NCBI RefSeq assembly: GCF_036898465.1 | Contig: NZ_JARUMJ010000001.1 | Location: 3,162,001-3,226,000, forward strand | Reading direction: 5' to 3' | DNA from: Streptomyces sp. B21-105 | GTDB taxonomy: Bacteria; Actinomycetota; Actinomycetes; Streptomycetales; Streptomycetaceae | Length of the DNA stretch: 64,000 nucleotides | Shown: one piece after another, positions 34,983-43,511 of the stretch | How the letters are laid out: every line of letters begins with the position of its first letter | Position numbering within the stretch: position 1 is the stretch's first letter | Program-made: the position numbers and the translations under genes | The notes under the pieces: generated by a model | What the model was told of the DNA's origin: nothing | What the model saw: only the letters and a program-made list of their open reading frames with translations | Database searches by the model: none

Positions 34983-36569
34983 GCCGTAGAGGTCACGGGC
35001 GGCGTTCAGGGTCGCCGTCCGCGCGCCCGCGTACTTGGTGGAGGACGTCATATAGACGGTCAGGGCCCGGTACCAGATGGCGCCCAGCTTGTCGCGGCCG
35101 ATGCCGGTGACCGTCGAGCCGTTGGACGTCGGGGAGTTGTAGGTGACGCCGTTGATCGTCTTCGTGCCGCTGCCCTCCGCGAGAAGGTAGGCGAAGTGGT
35201 TGGCGACGCCCGAGGAGTAGTGCACGTCGAGGTTGCCGACCGAACTGCTCCAGTAGTCCGCCGAACTGCCGTCCTTGCTCGGCTTGTCCATGTAGCGCAG
35301 GGCGTCCCGGCCGAACCCGGAGCGGACTATCTTCTCGCCGATGAGGTAGTCGCCGGCGTCGGAGGAGTTGTTCGCGTAGAACTCCACCAGCGAGCCGAAG
35401 ATGTCGGAGGTCGCCTCGTTCAGGCCGCCGGACTCGCCCGAGTAGGTCAGGTTCGCCGACTTCGACGTCACGCCGTGGGACATCTCGTGGCCTGCCACGT
35501 CCAGCCCCACCAGCGGGCCGAGCTGAGTGGCGTTGCCGTCGCCGTACGTCATGCAGAAGCAGCTGTCGTCCCAGAACGCGTTGGCGTAGTTGTTGCCGTA
35601 GTGGACGCGGTTGTAGGAGCCCTTGCCGTCGTTGCCGATGCCGTTGCGGCCGTGCACGTTCTTGTAGTAGTCCCAGGTCACGTCGGTGCCGTACTGGGCG
35701 TCCACGGCGGCCGTCGACCGGTCCGAGGAGGCTCCCGTCCCCCAGTGGTTGTCGGCGTCCGTGAACAGCGTGGCGGGCGCCCGGCTGAAGCAGATGCCGA
35801 AGAAGCACAGGTCGGTCTTGTTCTCCGCGTCGCCGGTGAACGTGTTTCCGCGCGTCGGGTCCTTGAGCTGGTACGTCGATCCCGACTGGGTCGTCTGAAG
35901 CGCGACGGTGCCGCCGTACAGGGACTTGCCGTCGCCGGTCGCCGTCTCCAGGGAGTCCCAGGCGTCGATCTGGGCGCCGGTGCGCGCGTCGGTCAGCACG
36001 GTGCGGGCGACCGGGTTGCCGAGCGAGTCCAGCCCGACGGCGTTGGTCTGCCAGGCCAGTCTCGGCGCGCCGTGCAGGGCGTCGACGACCAGCCGCGGCT
36101 TGGCCTTCACCTGCTTGAGGCGGTCGCCGAGGTTGGCCGCGCGCAGGGCGTTCACGGCGACGTCGGCGGCCTTGGGGGCGGAGAGCGTGGGGGTGATGGT
36201 CGGCAGCGAGATCGCCGCCCCGGTCGCGCGGTCCGCGCTGCGGTACGAGCCGTCGGGGGCCAGGTGGACCACGAAGTCACCGCCGAGCACGGGCAGTTGC
36301 CGGTAGGTGCGGTCGTAGCGGACGTGCTGGGCGCCGTTCTTGTCGACGACCACGTCACGGACGGACGTGGCCTGCCCGGCGGTGAGGCCCAGCGCCGCGG
36401 CGCGGTCGACGAGGACTTCCGCCGCGTTGTCGAGGGCGGTGGCGCGGGTCGGTCTGTCGACCGCGCCGGCGGCCGGGGAGAGTGCGGCGGCAAGGAGTGC
36501 GGCCGTGGTGACGGCGATGCCGGTGGTGGCGAGACGGGAACCTCGGACGTGCTGCCGTATCCGACTCAT
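34923..36569 (-). CDS. Secreted M4-family (thermolysin-like) neutral metalloprotease
   Basis: 548 residues from the ATG at 36569, giving a signal peptide (ATTGIAVTTAALLAAALSPA, then AGAVD). An FTP/PepSY-type propeptide follows (LVVDALHGAPRLAWQ; VLTDARTGAQIDAWDSL) and the catalytic domain begins near residue 220. The zinc motif HEMSH is near residue 361 with the third ligand Glu in GGLNEATSD; DVHYSSGVANHF carries the catalytic His. The enzyme is secreted, cleaves its own propeptide and degrades proteins outside the cell. It lacks extra C-terminal domains. Its 3' end is tandemly duplicated downstream. Confidence 0.95.
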   Translation of the reverse strand: MSRIRQHVRGSRLATTGIAVTTAALLAAALSPAAGAVDRPTRATALDNAAEVLVDRAAALGLTAGQATSVRDVVVDKNGAQHVRYDRTYRQLPVLGGDFVVHLAPDGSYRSADRATGAAISLPTITPTLSAPKAADVAVNALRAANLGDRLKQVKAKPRLVVDALHGAPRLAWQTNAVGLDSLGNPVARTVLTDARTGAQIDAWDSLETATGDGKSLYGGTVALQTTQSGSTYQLKDPTRGNTFTGDAENKTDLCFFGICFSRAPATLFTDADNHWGTGASSDRSTAAVDAQYGTDVTWDYYKNVHGRNGIGNDGKGSYNRVHYGNNYANAFWDDSCFCMTYGDGNATQLGPLVGLDVAGHEMSHGVTSKSANLTYSGESGGLNEATSDIFGSLVEFYANNSSDAGDYLIGEKIVRSGFGRDALRYMDKPSKDGSSADYWSSSVGNLDVHYSSGVANHFAYLLAEGSGTKTINGVTYNSPTSNGSTVTGIGRDKLGAIWYRALTVYMTSSTKYAGARTATLNAARDLYGAGSTEYNAVAAAWSAVNVN

Positions 36570-36682
36570 CAGTCTCTTCGGTCTCCTCAGGAAGGCGCCG
36601 TGGGGGCGCGCGTGGGGATGGCGCTGACGTCGTCCTGGCATTTAAGAGGCCTCAACATGTCATGTCCATAGCATCAACGCGA

Positions 36683-36820
36683 GGAACCGGTGCAGGGCAC
36701 AGGGAGCCTGTGCAATGACACAGGGAACCGGTGCAGGGCTCATGGAACCGGTGCAGGGCGCGAGGAACCGGTGCCGGCTCATGGAACCGGTGCGGGGCGC
36801 GAGGAACCGGTGCGGGGGCG
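36683..36820 (+). repeat. 20-bp tandem array with ACCGGT core, about seven units
   Basis: GGAACCGGTGC recurs at 36683, 36724, 36744, 36764, 36783 and 36803, with a degenerate copy at 36703, a spacing of 19 to 21 bases. Each unit contains the palindrome ACCGGT and stays on the same helical face. The array ends about 25 bases before the GGCT-like start. It may be a simple minisatellite or a multi-site operator. Confidence 0.85.
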
Positions 36821-36842
36821 GTCAGGGGAGAGAATCGTTTCC

Positions 36843-37274
36843 GTGACCGCCCCCGCACTCCCCCTCTTCGTCTACGGCACCCTGCGCCCCGGCCAGGTCA
36901 ACCACGACCTCTTCCTGCACGGCCGCACCCTGCGCGAGGAACCGGCCCGGCTGCCCGGCGCGGTGCTGTACGACGGGCCGGGCTACCCCTACGCGGTCGA
37001 GGAACCGGACGAGACCGACGCCACCGTCGCCGGGGACCTCGTGACGGCCCGCCCCGGGGCGTACGCCCGGCTGCTCGCCGACCTCGACCGGCTGGAGGAG
37101 TACGCGCCCGGCGACCCGCGCAACCTCTACGAGCGCGTCGCGCGCGAGGTGACGAGGACGGCCGACGCCTCTCCCGTCCGCGCCTGGGTGTACGTGGCCG
37201 CACCCGCTGTCGCCGCCGGTCTGCGGGCCCGCGGGAAGCCGATCGAGGGCGGCGACTGGCTCACCCGGCGCTGA
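36843..37274 (+). CDS. Gamma-glutamylcyclotransferase-like (AIG2/GGCT) protein
   Basis: 143 residues from the GTG at 36843, preceded by GGGGAGAG. LPLFVYGTLRPGQVNHDLFL is the family signature (YGTLRxG) that binds the gamma-glutamyl group; the usual catalytic Glu could be in LDRLEEYAPGDPRNLYERV. Members release 5-oxoproline from gamma-glutamyl amines or peptides. The open frame runs back through the 20-bp repeat array to 36690, but that extension would be repeat-encoded and is rejected. It is monocistronic. Confidence 0.85.
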   Translation: MTAPALPLFVYGTLRPGQVNHDLFLHGRTLREEPARLPGAVLYDGPGYPYAVEEPDETDATVAGDLVTARPGAYARLLADLDRLEEYAPGDPRNLYERVAREVTRTADASPVRAWVYVAAPAVAAGLRARGKPIEGGDWLTRR

Positions 37275-37490
37275 CCGGTCACCCGTTCACACCCCCTGCG
37301 GACGGTTTTCCGCGGGACACCGCCCGCACGCACATGACCTGGTGAAACGTCACCGCGGACCGTCCCGGCCGCAGCACATCTGACACCCGTTCATCCCATT
37401 CCTGACACACCATCAACAAGCGCGTCCGTCCCGCTGCGACTTACCTCGAAAGGGCAGGGAATCTCGAGGAGCGAGCTCGAAGGAGCATCG

Positions 37491-38105
37491 ATGCGACGAC
37501 GGACCGCCCGTCTGCCGACCGCCCGTCTGCTGACCGGTGCCGCGCTCGCCGCGCTCGCCGTGACCGCTGCGGCCTCCTTCGCCGCGCCCGCGCTCGCCGT
37601 ACCCGCCGTCGCCGTGCCCGCGCACGCGGGCAGCGCCGGCAGCGCCGGCAGCAGCACGGGTACCGACGCCAGGCGCCTGGAGGTGTATCCGGCCACCGCG
37701 GTGCCGGGCGGGCAGGTCTCGGTGAACACGGCGGACTGCGGGGCCGGCCCGGCGGCCGGTGACGCCGGAGCCGTGGGCGCCGGCCGCTTCCCGCTCGCGC
37801 CCGGCGCCGGCGAGGGCGAGGGCGAGGCGGCCGGACGGTTCGGGGTGCCGCCGAGTGCGCAGCCGGGCACGTACGAGATCGTCGCGGAGTGCGCCGCGGA
37901 CGGCCGGCGGATCACCGGGGACCTGGTGGTCGTGCTGGCCTCGGACCGGCAGCAGACGTATCCGCGAGGAAGCGTGAAGACGGGGGTCGGCGGCGCACTG
38001 GGCCACGACCCCGCACAGACCGCGGCCGGCGTGGCGGCTCTCGCCGTCGCCGCCGCGGGCGGTACCTGGCTCCTGCATCGCCGGGCGAGAGGCGACGGGA
38101 TCTGA
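37491..38105 (+). CDS. Secreted/anchored protein paired with class F sortase
   Basis: 204 residues. The signal peptide (ARLLTGAALAALAVTAAASF, AAPALA) is followed by a low-complexity Ala/Gly/Ser/Val linker and an Ig-like segment (ARRLEVYPATAVPGGQVSVN ... GTYEIVAECAADGRRITGDL). A C-terminal hydrophobic helix (AAGVAALAVAAAGGTWLLHR) ends in a positive tail. No LPxTG motif precedes that helix. The domain order is that of a cell-surface protein anchored by its C-terminal helix. It lies about 200 bases upstream of a class F sortase; the pair is common in Streptomyces, but whether it is a substrate is not shown. Confidence 0.8.
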   Translation: MRRRTARLPTARLLTGAALAALAVTAAASFAAPALAVPAVAVPAHAGSAGSAGSSTGTDARRLEVYPATAVPGGQVSVNTADCGAGPAAGDAGAVGAGRFPLAPGAGEGEGEAAGRFGVPPSAQPGTYEIVAECAADGRRITGDLVVVLASDRQQTYPRGSVKTGVGGALGHDPAQTAAGVAALAVAAAGGTWLLHRRARGDGI

Positions 38106-38303
38106 CGGACACCCTCCGCTGTCCGTCCGCCGGTACCGCGTGTCCCCTCCCCCTCCGGGCCCGACGCCCCTCGCGACCCGGAGGGGGACACGGGAGCCCC
38201 GCACATTCCCGCTCCCGGACACCGGACGACAGGACGACTCCACGCCGGTCCGCCACGCCGGACGTGGCCCCACGCGCCGGACGTCACAGAAACGGGGTTC
38301 CCG

Positions 38304-38942
38304 ATGCGCAGGGTCGGCAAGAGGGTCGGCAACACCGCCATAGCCGCCGTCACCGCGACCGCCCTGTGCTGCGGCGCGTGGCTGTTGCGCAGCGGCTCCG
38401 AGACGCATGCCCCGCCGCAGCCGTCCGCCGCCCAGGCCCACGCGGCCGGCCCCGGCCTCCCGGGCAGGTCCGCGCCGGCGCTGCCGCCCTCGCCGCCCGA
38501 CCGCATCCGCATTCCCGCGATCCACGTCGACGCCCCGCTGACGGGCCTCGCCCTCACCCCGTCCGGCAGCCTCGACGTCCCGCCCGCCGAGAAGGAGAAC
38601 CTCGCCGGCTGGTACGAGGCCGGCACCACCCCCGGCGAGACGGGCACCGCGATCGTCGCCGGCCACGTCGACAACGCCGACGGTCCCTCCGTCTTCTACG
38701 ACCTCGGCGCGCTGCGCAGGGGCAGCGCCATCGAGGTGGACCGGCGCGACGGCGGCGTCGCCGTGTTCACCGTGGACGCCGTCGAGGTCTACCCGGCCCG
38801 CGACTTCCCCGACGCGAAGGTGTACGGGGCGGCGAGCAGGCCCGAGCTGCGGGTGATCACCTGCGGCGGGGGCTACTCGAAAGCGACCGGCTACCAGGGC
38901 AACGTGGTCGTGTTCGCCCATCTGACGTCCGCACACAGCTGA
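38304..38942 (+). CDS. Class F sortase
   Basis: 212 residues: N-terminal membrane anchor (NTAIAAVTATALCCGAWLLR), a Pro/Ala-rich linker, then the sortase barrel (RIRIPAIHVDAPLTGLALTP). The catalytic His is in VAGHVDNADGPSVFYDLGAL and the Cys in LRVITCGGGY, ending in GYQGNVVVFAHL. Class F sortases are membrane-bound transpeptidases of actinomycetes with mostly unknown substrates. The neighbouring secreted protein is the natural candidate partner but lacks a normal sorting motif. Confidence 0.92.
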   Translation: MRRVGKRVGNTAIAAVTATALCCGAWLLRSGSETHAPPQPSAAQAHAAGPGLPGRSAPALPPSPPDRIRIPAIHVDAPLTGLALTPSGSLDVPPAEKENLAGWYEAGTTPGETGTAIVAGHVDNADGPSVFYDLGALRRGSAIEVDRRDGGVAVFTVDAVEVYPARDFPDAKVYGAASRPELRVITCGGGYSKATGYQGNVVVFAHLTSAHS

Positions 38943-39084
38943 ACACGGCTGACCACGGCCGACCACAGGCCCACTCCGGGCCGCGCCCCCCAAGGCCCAC
39001 CAGCACGCCCCCGGCCGCTCACCCCAAGGTCCGTCGGGCCGCCGGAAACCCTCACACCGCGGCCCGGGCTCCGCTGAGGGCAGC

Positions 39085-39122
39085 GTTCCTCGCGGGAAAC
39101 AACCGTGATGCGGACGGGTAAC
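39085..39122 (+). promoter_or_regulatory. GlnR-like box upstream of the nirBD operon
   Basis: GTTCC (39085-39089), six bases, GAAAC (39096-39100), six bases, GATGC, six bases, GTAAC (39118-39122). The regular spacing matches the GlnR pattern; the GAAAC half-site is perfect and two others have one mismatch. The site ends 23 bases before the first start codon. nirB is a known GlnR target in S. coelicolor. Confidence 0.65.
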
Positions 39123-39145
39123 GTCGACAACGCACGCTCCTGGAC

Positions 39146-40357
39146 ATGACCTCGAATTCGCGTGTGGTGGTGATCGGCGCCGGCCTCGCGGGCGTCCGAC
39201 TCGCCCGCCGGCTCGGCGAGCTGGGCACGCCCGCAACTCTCGTCGGCGAGGAGGAGCACCGGCCGTACAACCGGGTCCTGCTCGCGGAGGTGCTGGCCGG
39301 CCGGTACGCCCCCGAGGTGATCGCGCTGCCCGCGCCCGCCGGACTGGTCCGGGCCCGGGTGACCGGCATCGACCGCGACCGGCGGACCGTCTCCTGCGCG
39401 GACGGCTCCGAGATCGCGTACGGCACGCTCGTCCTGGCCACCGGCTCCAACCCGGTGCTGCCGCCGCTGCGCGGCCTGTTCACCCCCGACCACGTCCTGC
39501 CCGAGGGCGTCCACGCCTTCCGGACCATGGACGACTGCCTCGGCCTGTCCAAGGCGGTACGGCCGGGTGCGCGGGCGGTCGTCATCGGCGGCGGGCTGCT
39601 CGGCGTCTCGGCGGCCCGCGCGCTCGCCGTGCGCGGCGCACAGGTCGTCCTCGCCCAGCAGGCCGAGCGCCTCATGGAACGCCAGCTCGACCCGAACGCC
39701 TCCAGGCTGGTCCTGCGGCACCTGAAGGACCTCGGCGTCGAGGTCCACACCGAGTGCCGGGTCCGCGACGTGCGCTGCCTGGGCGGCGCCGTCCGCTCGG
39801 TGGAGATGTCCGACGGCTACGCCCTCGACGCCGACCTGGTGGTGCTGGCCTGCGGCGTCTCGCCGCGCGCCGGTCTCGCCAAGGACGCGGGACTCGCCGT
39901 CCACAAGGGCGTCCTCGTCGACGACGAGCTGCGCACCTCCGACCCCCACATCCGCGCGATCGGCGACTGCGCACAGCACGACGGGACCGTGTACGGCCTC
40001 GCCGCGCCCGCCCTCGAACAGGCCGACGCGCTGGCCGAGTCGCTCGCCGGACGGCCGTCCCGCTACACCGGCACCCGCGTCCTCACCCGGCTCACCCTCG
40101 CCGGCAACAGCGCCTTCGACCTCGCCGCCTTCGGTGAGACCGAGCCGCTCCCCGGCGACGACGTCGTACAGCTCGCCGACGCCACCCGGGGCACCTACCG
40201 CAAGGTCGTCGTCCGCGACGACCGCCTGGTCGGCGGGGTCCTCGTCGGCGAACTCGGCACCGTCGGCGCGCTCGCCCGCGCCTGGGAGGGAGCAGAGCCG
40301 CTGCCCTCCGACGGCGGCCCCCTGCTCCACCTGCTCACCAACGATGGAGGCTCCTGA
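39146..40357 (+). CDS. FAD/NAD(P)-dependent oxidoreductase of the nitrite/nitrate reductase cluster (NasB-like)
   Basis: 403 residues with two Rossmann motifs: VVVIGAGLAGVRLARRLGEL near the N-terminus and AVVIGGGLLGVSAARALAVR near 150, and the late FAD contact HIRAIGDCAQHDGTVYGLA. The C-terminal segment (RGTYRKVVVRDDRLVGGVLV) resembles the end of the NirB flavoprotein half. It has no iron-sulfur motif. It probably passes electrons from NAD(P)H to NasA or to NirB. The stop overlaps the nirB start (TGATG), so the genes are coupled; the operon is preceded by a GlnR-like site. Confidence 0.88.
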   Translation: MTSNSRVVVIGAGLAGVRLARRLGELGTPATLVGEEEHRPYNRVLLAEVLAGRYAPEVIALPAPAGLVRARVTGIDRDRRTVSCADGSEIAYGTLVLATGSNPVLPPLRGLFTPDHVLPEGVHAFRTMDDCLGLSKAVRPGARAVVIGGGLLGVSAARALAVRGAQVVLAQQAERLMERQLDPNASRLVLRHLKDLGVEVHTECRVRDVRCLGGAVRSVEMSDGYALDADLVVLACGVSPRAGLAKDAGLAVHKGVLVDDELRTSDPHIRAIGDCAQHDGTVYGLAAPALEQADALAESLAGRPSRYTGTRVLTRLTLAGNSAFDLAAFGETEPLPGDDVVQLADATRGTYRKVVVRDDRLVGGVLVGELGTVGALARAWEGAEPLPSDGGPLLHLLTNDGGS

Positions 40358-42963
40358 TGACCGCCACCCCGGAGGCCACGGAGGCCACCCCCACGATCGT
40401 GCTCGTCGGCCACGGCATGGTCGGTCAGCGCTTCCTCGAGGCGCTCGGCGAACGCGGCCTGACCGCCACCCACCGCGTGGTCGTGCTCTGCGAGGAGCCG
40501 CGTCCCGCCTACGACCGCGTCGCCCTCACCTCGTACTTCTCGGGGAAGACGCCCGAGGACCTGTCCCTGACCGACCTGGAGTTCATCGCCGCGCACGGCA
40601 TCGAACTGCATGTCGGGGACCCCGCGGAGACCGTCGACCGTGAGGCCCGCCGGGTGACCGCCCGCTCGGGACTGGTCGTCGACTACGACGTCCTCGTGCT
40701 CGCCACCGGCTCCTACCCGTTCGTCCCGCCGGTCCCGGGCAAGGACGCCGAGGGCTGCTTCGTCTACCGCACCATCGACGACCTCCTCGCCATCGAGGAG
40801 TACGCGCGGTCGCGCGCCACGACCGGTGCCGTCGTCGGCGGCGGCCTCCTCGGGCTGGAGGCGGCGGGCGCGCTCAAGGGCCTCGGCCTCACCTCCCACA
40901 TCGTGGAGTTCGCGCCCCGGCTGATGCCCGTCCAGGTCGACGCGGGCGGCGGCGCGGCCCTGCTGCGCACCATCGAGGACATGGGCCTGTCCGTGCACAC
41001 GGGCGTAGGCACCCAGGAGATCGTGGTCGGCGAGGACGGCGCCGTCACCGGCATGAAGCTGTCCGACGGCTCCGAACTCGCCGCCGACATGGTGGTGTTC
41101 AGCGCCGGTGTGCGCCCCCGCGACCAGCTCGCCCGCGACTGCGGACTGACGGTCGGCGAGCGCGGCGGCATCACCGTCGACGAGCAGTGCCGCACCGTCT
41201 CCGACCCGCACGTCTTCGCGATCGGCGAGTGCGCGCTGGCCGCCGACGGCCGCGTGTACGGCCTGGTCGCGCCCGGCTACGAGCAGGCCGAGACCGCGGC
41301 CGCGACGATCGCGGCGGACGAGGCGAGCTTCACCGGCGCCGACCTGTCGACCAAGCTGAAGCTGCTCGGCGTGGACGTGGCGTCCTTCGGCGACGCGCAC
41401 GGCACCGCCGAGGACTGCCTGGACGTCGTCTACTCCGACTCCCGCTCCGGCCTGTACAAGAAGCTGGTCATCGGCCGGGACGGCACCCTGCTCGGCGGCA
41501 TCCTCGTCGGCGACGCGGAGGCCTACGGCACCCTGCGGGCGTTCACCGGGTCCGTGCCGCCCGTCTCCCCCGAGTCGCTGGTCCTGCCGGCCGGTTCCGG
41601 GGACGCCGTCCAGCTCGGCCCGTCCGCGCTGCCCGACGAGGCGATCATCTGCTCCTGCCACAACGTGTCCAAGGGCGCCATCCGCGGCGCGGTGACGGAG
41701 CACTCCTGCACGACCGTGCCCGAGGTCAAGAAGTGCACCAAGGCCGGCACCGGCTGCGGCAGCTGCGTGAAGGTGCTCGGCCAGCTCGTCACCGCCGAGC
41801 TGGAGGCGAGCGGCGTCGAGGTCGACAAGGGCCTGTGCGGCTGCTTCGCGCAGACCCGCGAGGAGCTGTACGAGATCGTCCTCGCCCTGCGCATCAACAC
41901 CTACCAGGACCTTCTGGACCGCTACGGCCGCGACGGCGCCCGGGGCGGCGACGGCTGCGATGTCTGCAAGCCCGCCATCGGCTCGATCATCGCGTCCCTC
42001 GCCCCGACCATCGGCGCGAGCGGCTACGTCCTGGACGGCGAGCAGGCGGCGCTGCAGGAGACCAACGACCACTTCCTGGCCAACCTGCAGAAGAACGGCT
42101 CCTACTCGGTCGTCCCGCGCATCCCCGGCGGCGAGATCACACCCGAGGGCCTCATCGTGATCGGCGAGATCGCCCGCGACTTCGGCCTCTACACGAAGAT
42201 CACCGGCGGCCAGCGGATCGATATGTTCGGCGCCCGCGTCGAGCAGCTCCCGCTGATCTGGACCCGGTTGGTGGACGCCGGCTTCGAGTCCGGCCACGCC
42301 TACGGCAAGTCGCTGCGCACGGTGAAGTCCTGCGTCGGCCAGACCTGGTGCCGCTACGGCGTCCAGGACTCCGTCCGCATGGCGATCGACCTGGAGCTGC
42401 GCTACCGGGGTCTGCGCTCCCCGCACAAGCTCAAGTCGGCGGTGTCGGGCTGCGCGCGCGAGTGCGCCGAGGCCCAGTCGAAGGACTTCGGCGTCATCGC
42501 CACCTCCAACGGCTGGAACCTGTACGTCGGCGGCAACGGCGGCGCCACCCCGCGCCACGCCGACCTGCTCGCCCAGGACCTGTCGGACGCCGAACTCATC
42601 CGGCTGATCGACCGTTTCCTGATGTTCTACATCCGCACCGCCGACCGCCTGGAACGCACCTCGACCTGGCTGGAGCGCATCCCCGGCGGCCTGGACCACG
42701 TGCGGGACGTCGTGGTGGAGGACTCCCTCGGCATCTGCGAGGAGCTGGAGTCCCTGATGACGGCGCACGTCGCGCACTACGCCGACGAGTGGGCGACCAC
42801 CATCAACGACCCCGAGAAGCTCGCCCGGTTCGTGTCCTTCGTGAACGCGCCGGACACCCCGGACCCGGTCGTCGGCTTCGTCCCCGAGCGCGACCAGATC
42901 AAGCCCGACCTGCCGCTGCTGACCATCGGCCACCGACCCCTGGAAGGGAGTGCCCAGCGATGA
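40357..42963 (+). CDS. nirB: Assimilatory nitrite reductase (NAD(P)H) large subunit
   Basis: 868 residues, full length. Domains in order: FAD/NAD Rossmann fold (VLVGHGMVGQRFLEALGERG; GAVVGGGLLGLEAAGALKGL); a BFD-like 2Fe-2S domain near 430-480 (IICSCHNVSKG ... TKAGTGCGSCVKV); ferredoxin-like half domain; and the siroheme/4Fe-4S domain with KSCVGQTWCRYG (Cys-x5-Cys) and VSGCARECAEAQ (Cys-x3-Cys). It takes six electrons from NAD(P)H to reduce nitrite to ammonium in the cytoplasm. It overlaps nirD by four bases (ATGA). Confidence 0.97.
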   Translation: MTATPEATEATPTIVLVGHGMVGQRFLEALGERGLTATHRVVVLCEEPRPAYDRVALTSYFSGKTPEDLSLTDLEFIAAHGIELHVGDPAETVDREARRVTARSGLVVDYDVLVLATGSYPFVPPVPGKDAEGCFVYRTIDDLLAIEEYARSRATTGAVVGGGLLGLEAAGALKGLGLTSHIVEFAPRLMPVQVDAGGGAALLRTIEDMGLSVHTGVGTQEIVVGEDGAVTGMKLSDGSELAADMVVFSAGVRPRDQLARDCGLTVGERGGITVDEQCRTVSDPHVFAIGECALAADGRVYGLVAPGYEQAETAAATIAADEASFTGADLSTKLKLLGVDVASFGDAHGTAEDCLDVVYSDSRSGLYKKLVIGRDGTLLGGILVGDAEAYGTLRAFTGSVPPVSPESLVLPAGSGDAVQLGPSALPDEAIICSCHNVSKGAIRGAVTEHSCTTVPEVKKCTKAGTGCGSCVKVLGQLVTAELEASGVEVDKGLCGCFAQTREELYEIVLALRINTYQDLLDRYGRDGARGGDGCDVCKPAIGSIIASLAPTIGASGYVLDGEQAALQETNDHFLANLQKNGSYSVVPRIPGGEITPEGLIVIGEIARDFGLYTKITGGQRIDMFGARVEQLPLIWTRLVDAGFESGHAYGKSLRTVKSCVGQTWCRYGVQDSVRMAIDLELRYRGLRSPHKLKSAVSGCARECAEAQSKDFGVIATSNGWNLYVGGNGGATPRHADLLAQDLSDAELIRLIDRFLMFYIRTADRLERTSTWLERIPGGLDHVRDVVVEDSLGICEELESLMTAHVAHYADEWATTINDPEKLARFVSFVNAPDTPDPVVGFVPERDQIKPDLPLLTIGHRPLEGSAQR

Positions 42964-43319
42964 CCCTGGCGCCCGAGACCACCGACCTGAAGGTTCAACT
43001 CCGGCTGGCGCAGCACGCGGACGAGTGGTTCACGGTCTGCGACCTGAGCCTGCTCGTCCCCGGCCGGGGCGTGGCCGCCCTGCTGCCGGACGGCCGCCAG
43101 GTCGCCCTGTTCCGCGACCGCGCCGGCGAGCTGTACGCCGTCGACAACCGCGACCCGTTCAGCGGCGCGGCCGTCCTCTCCCGCGGCCTCACCGGCACCC
43201 ACCAGGGCCGCCCCTTCGTCGCCTCCCCCCTCCTCAAGCAGCGCTTCGACCTGACCAACGGCGAGTGCCTGGACGACGAGACCGTACGCATCCACACGTA
43301 CGAGGTCCGCACAGCGTGA
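42960..43319 (+). CDS. nirD: Nitrite reductase small subunit
   Basis: 119 residues from the ATG at 42960, overlapping the nirB stop. It has the NirD Rieske-like fold (WFTVCDLSLLVPGRGVAALL; VALFRDRAGELYAVDNRDPF; FVASPLLKQRFDLTNGECLD) but, as is normal for NirD, lacks the Cys and His ligands of a Rieske cluster. It forms a complex with NirB. Confidence 0.93.
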   Translation: MTLAPETTDLKVQLRLAQHADEWFTVCDLSLLVPGRGVAALLPDGRQVALFRDRAGELYAVDNRDPFSGAAVLSRGLTGTHQGRPFVASPLLKQRFDLTNGECLDDETVRIHTYEVRTA

Positions 43320-43426
43320 GGAAGCGGTCCGGCCCGGCCGACGGCACGGATGCTGACCGGCCGGTGACTCACCGGACCGCCGCCGAAGGCGCGGGCGGCC
43401 TCGGGCACCGAGCAGCCCCGCAGTGA

Positions 43427-43456
43427 CACCGGCACCGGCACCGGCACCGGCAGTGG
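43427..43456 (+). repeat. Hexanucleotide repeat (CACCGG)
   Basis: About five copies of CACCGG in the gap between nirD and the convergent SDR gene; no gene lies there. Confidence 0.8.
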
Positions 43457-43511
43457 CACCCGAAACCGGGTTCCCGCCCCCGGAGCACTCAGGGCGTCGG
43501 CCATCTACCCA

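Noticed and set aside
36690..36842. N-terminal extension of the GGCT-like protein
   Set aside because: It is encoded by the 20-bp repeat array; a GTG with a good ribosome site at 36843 starts the domain.
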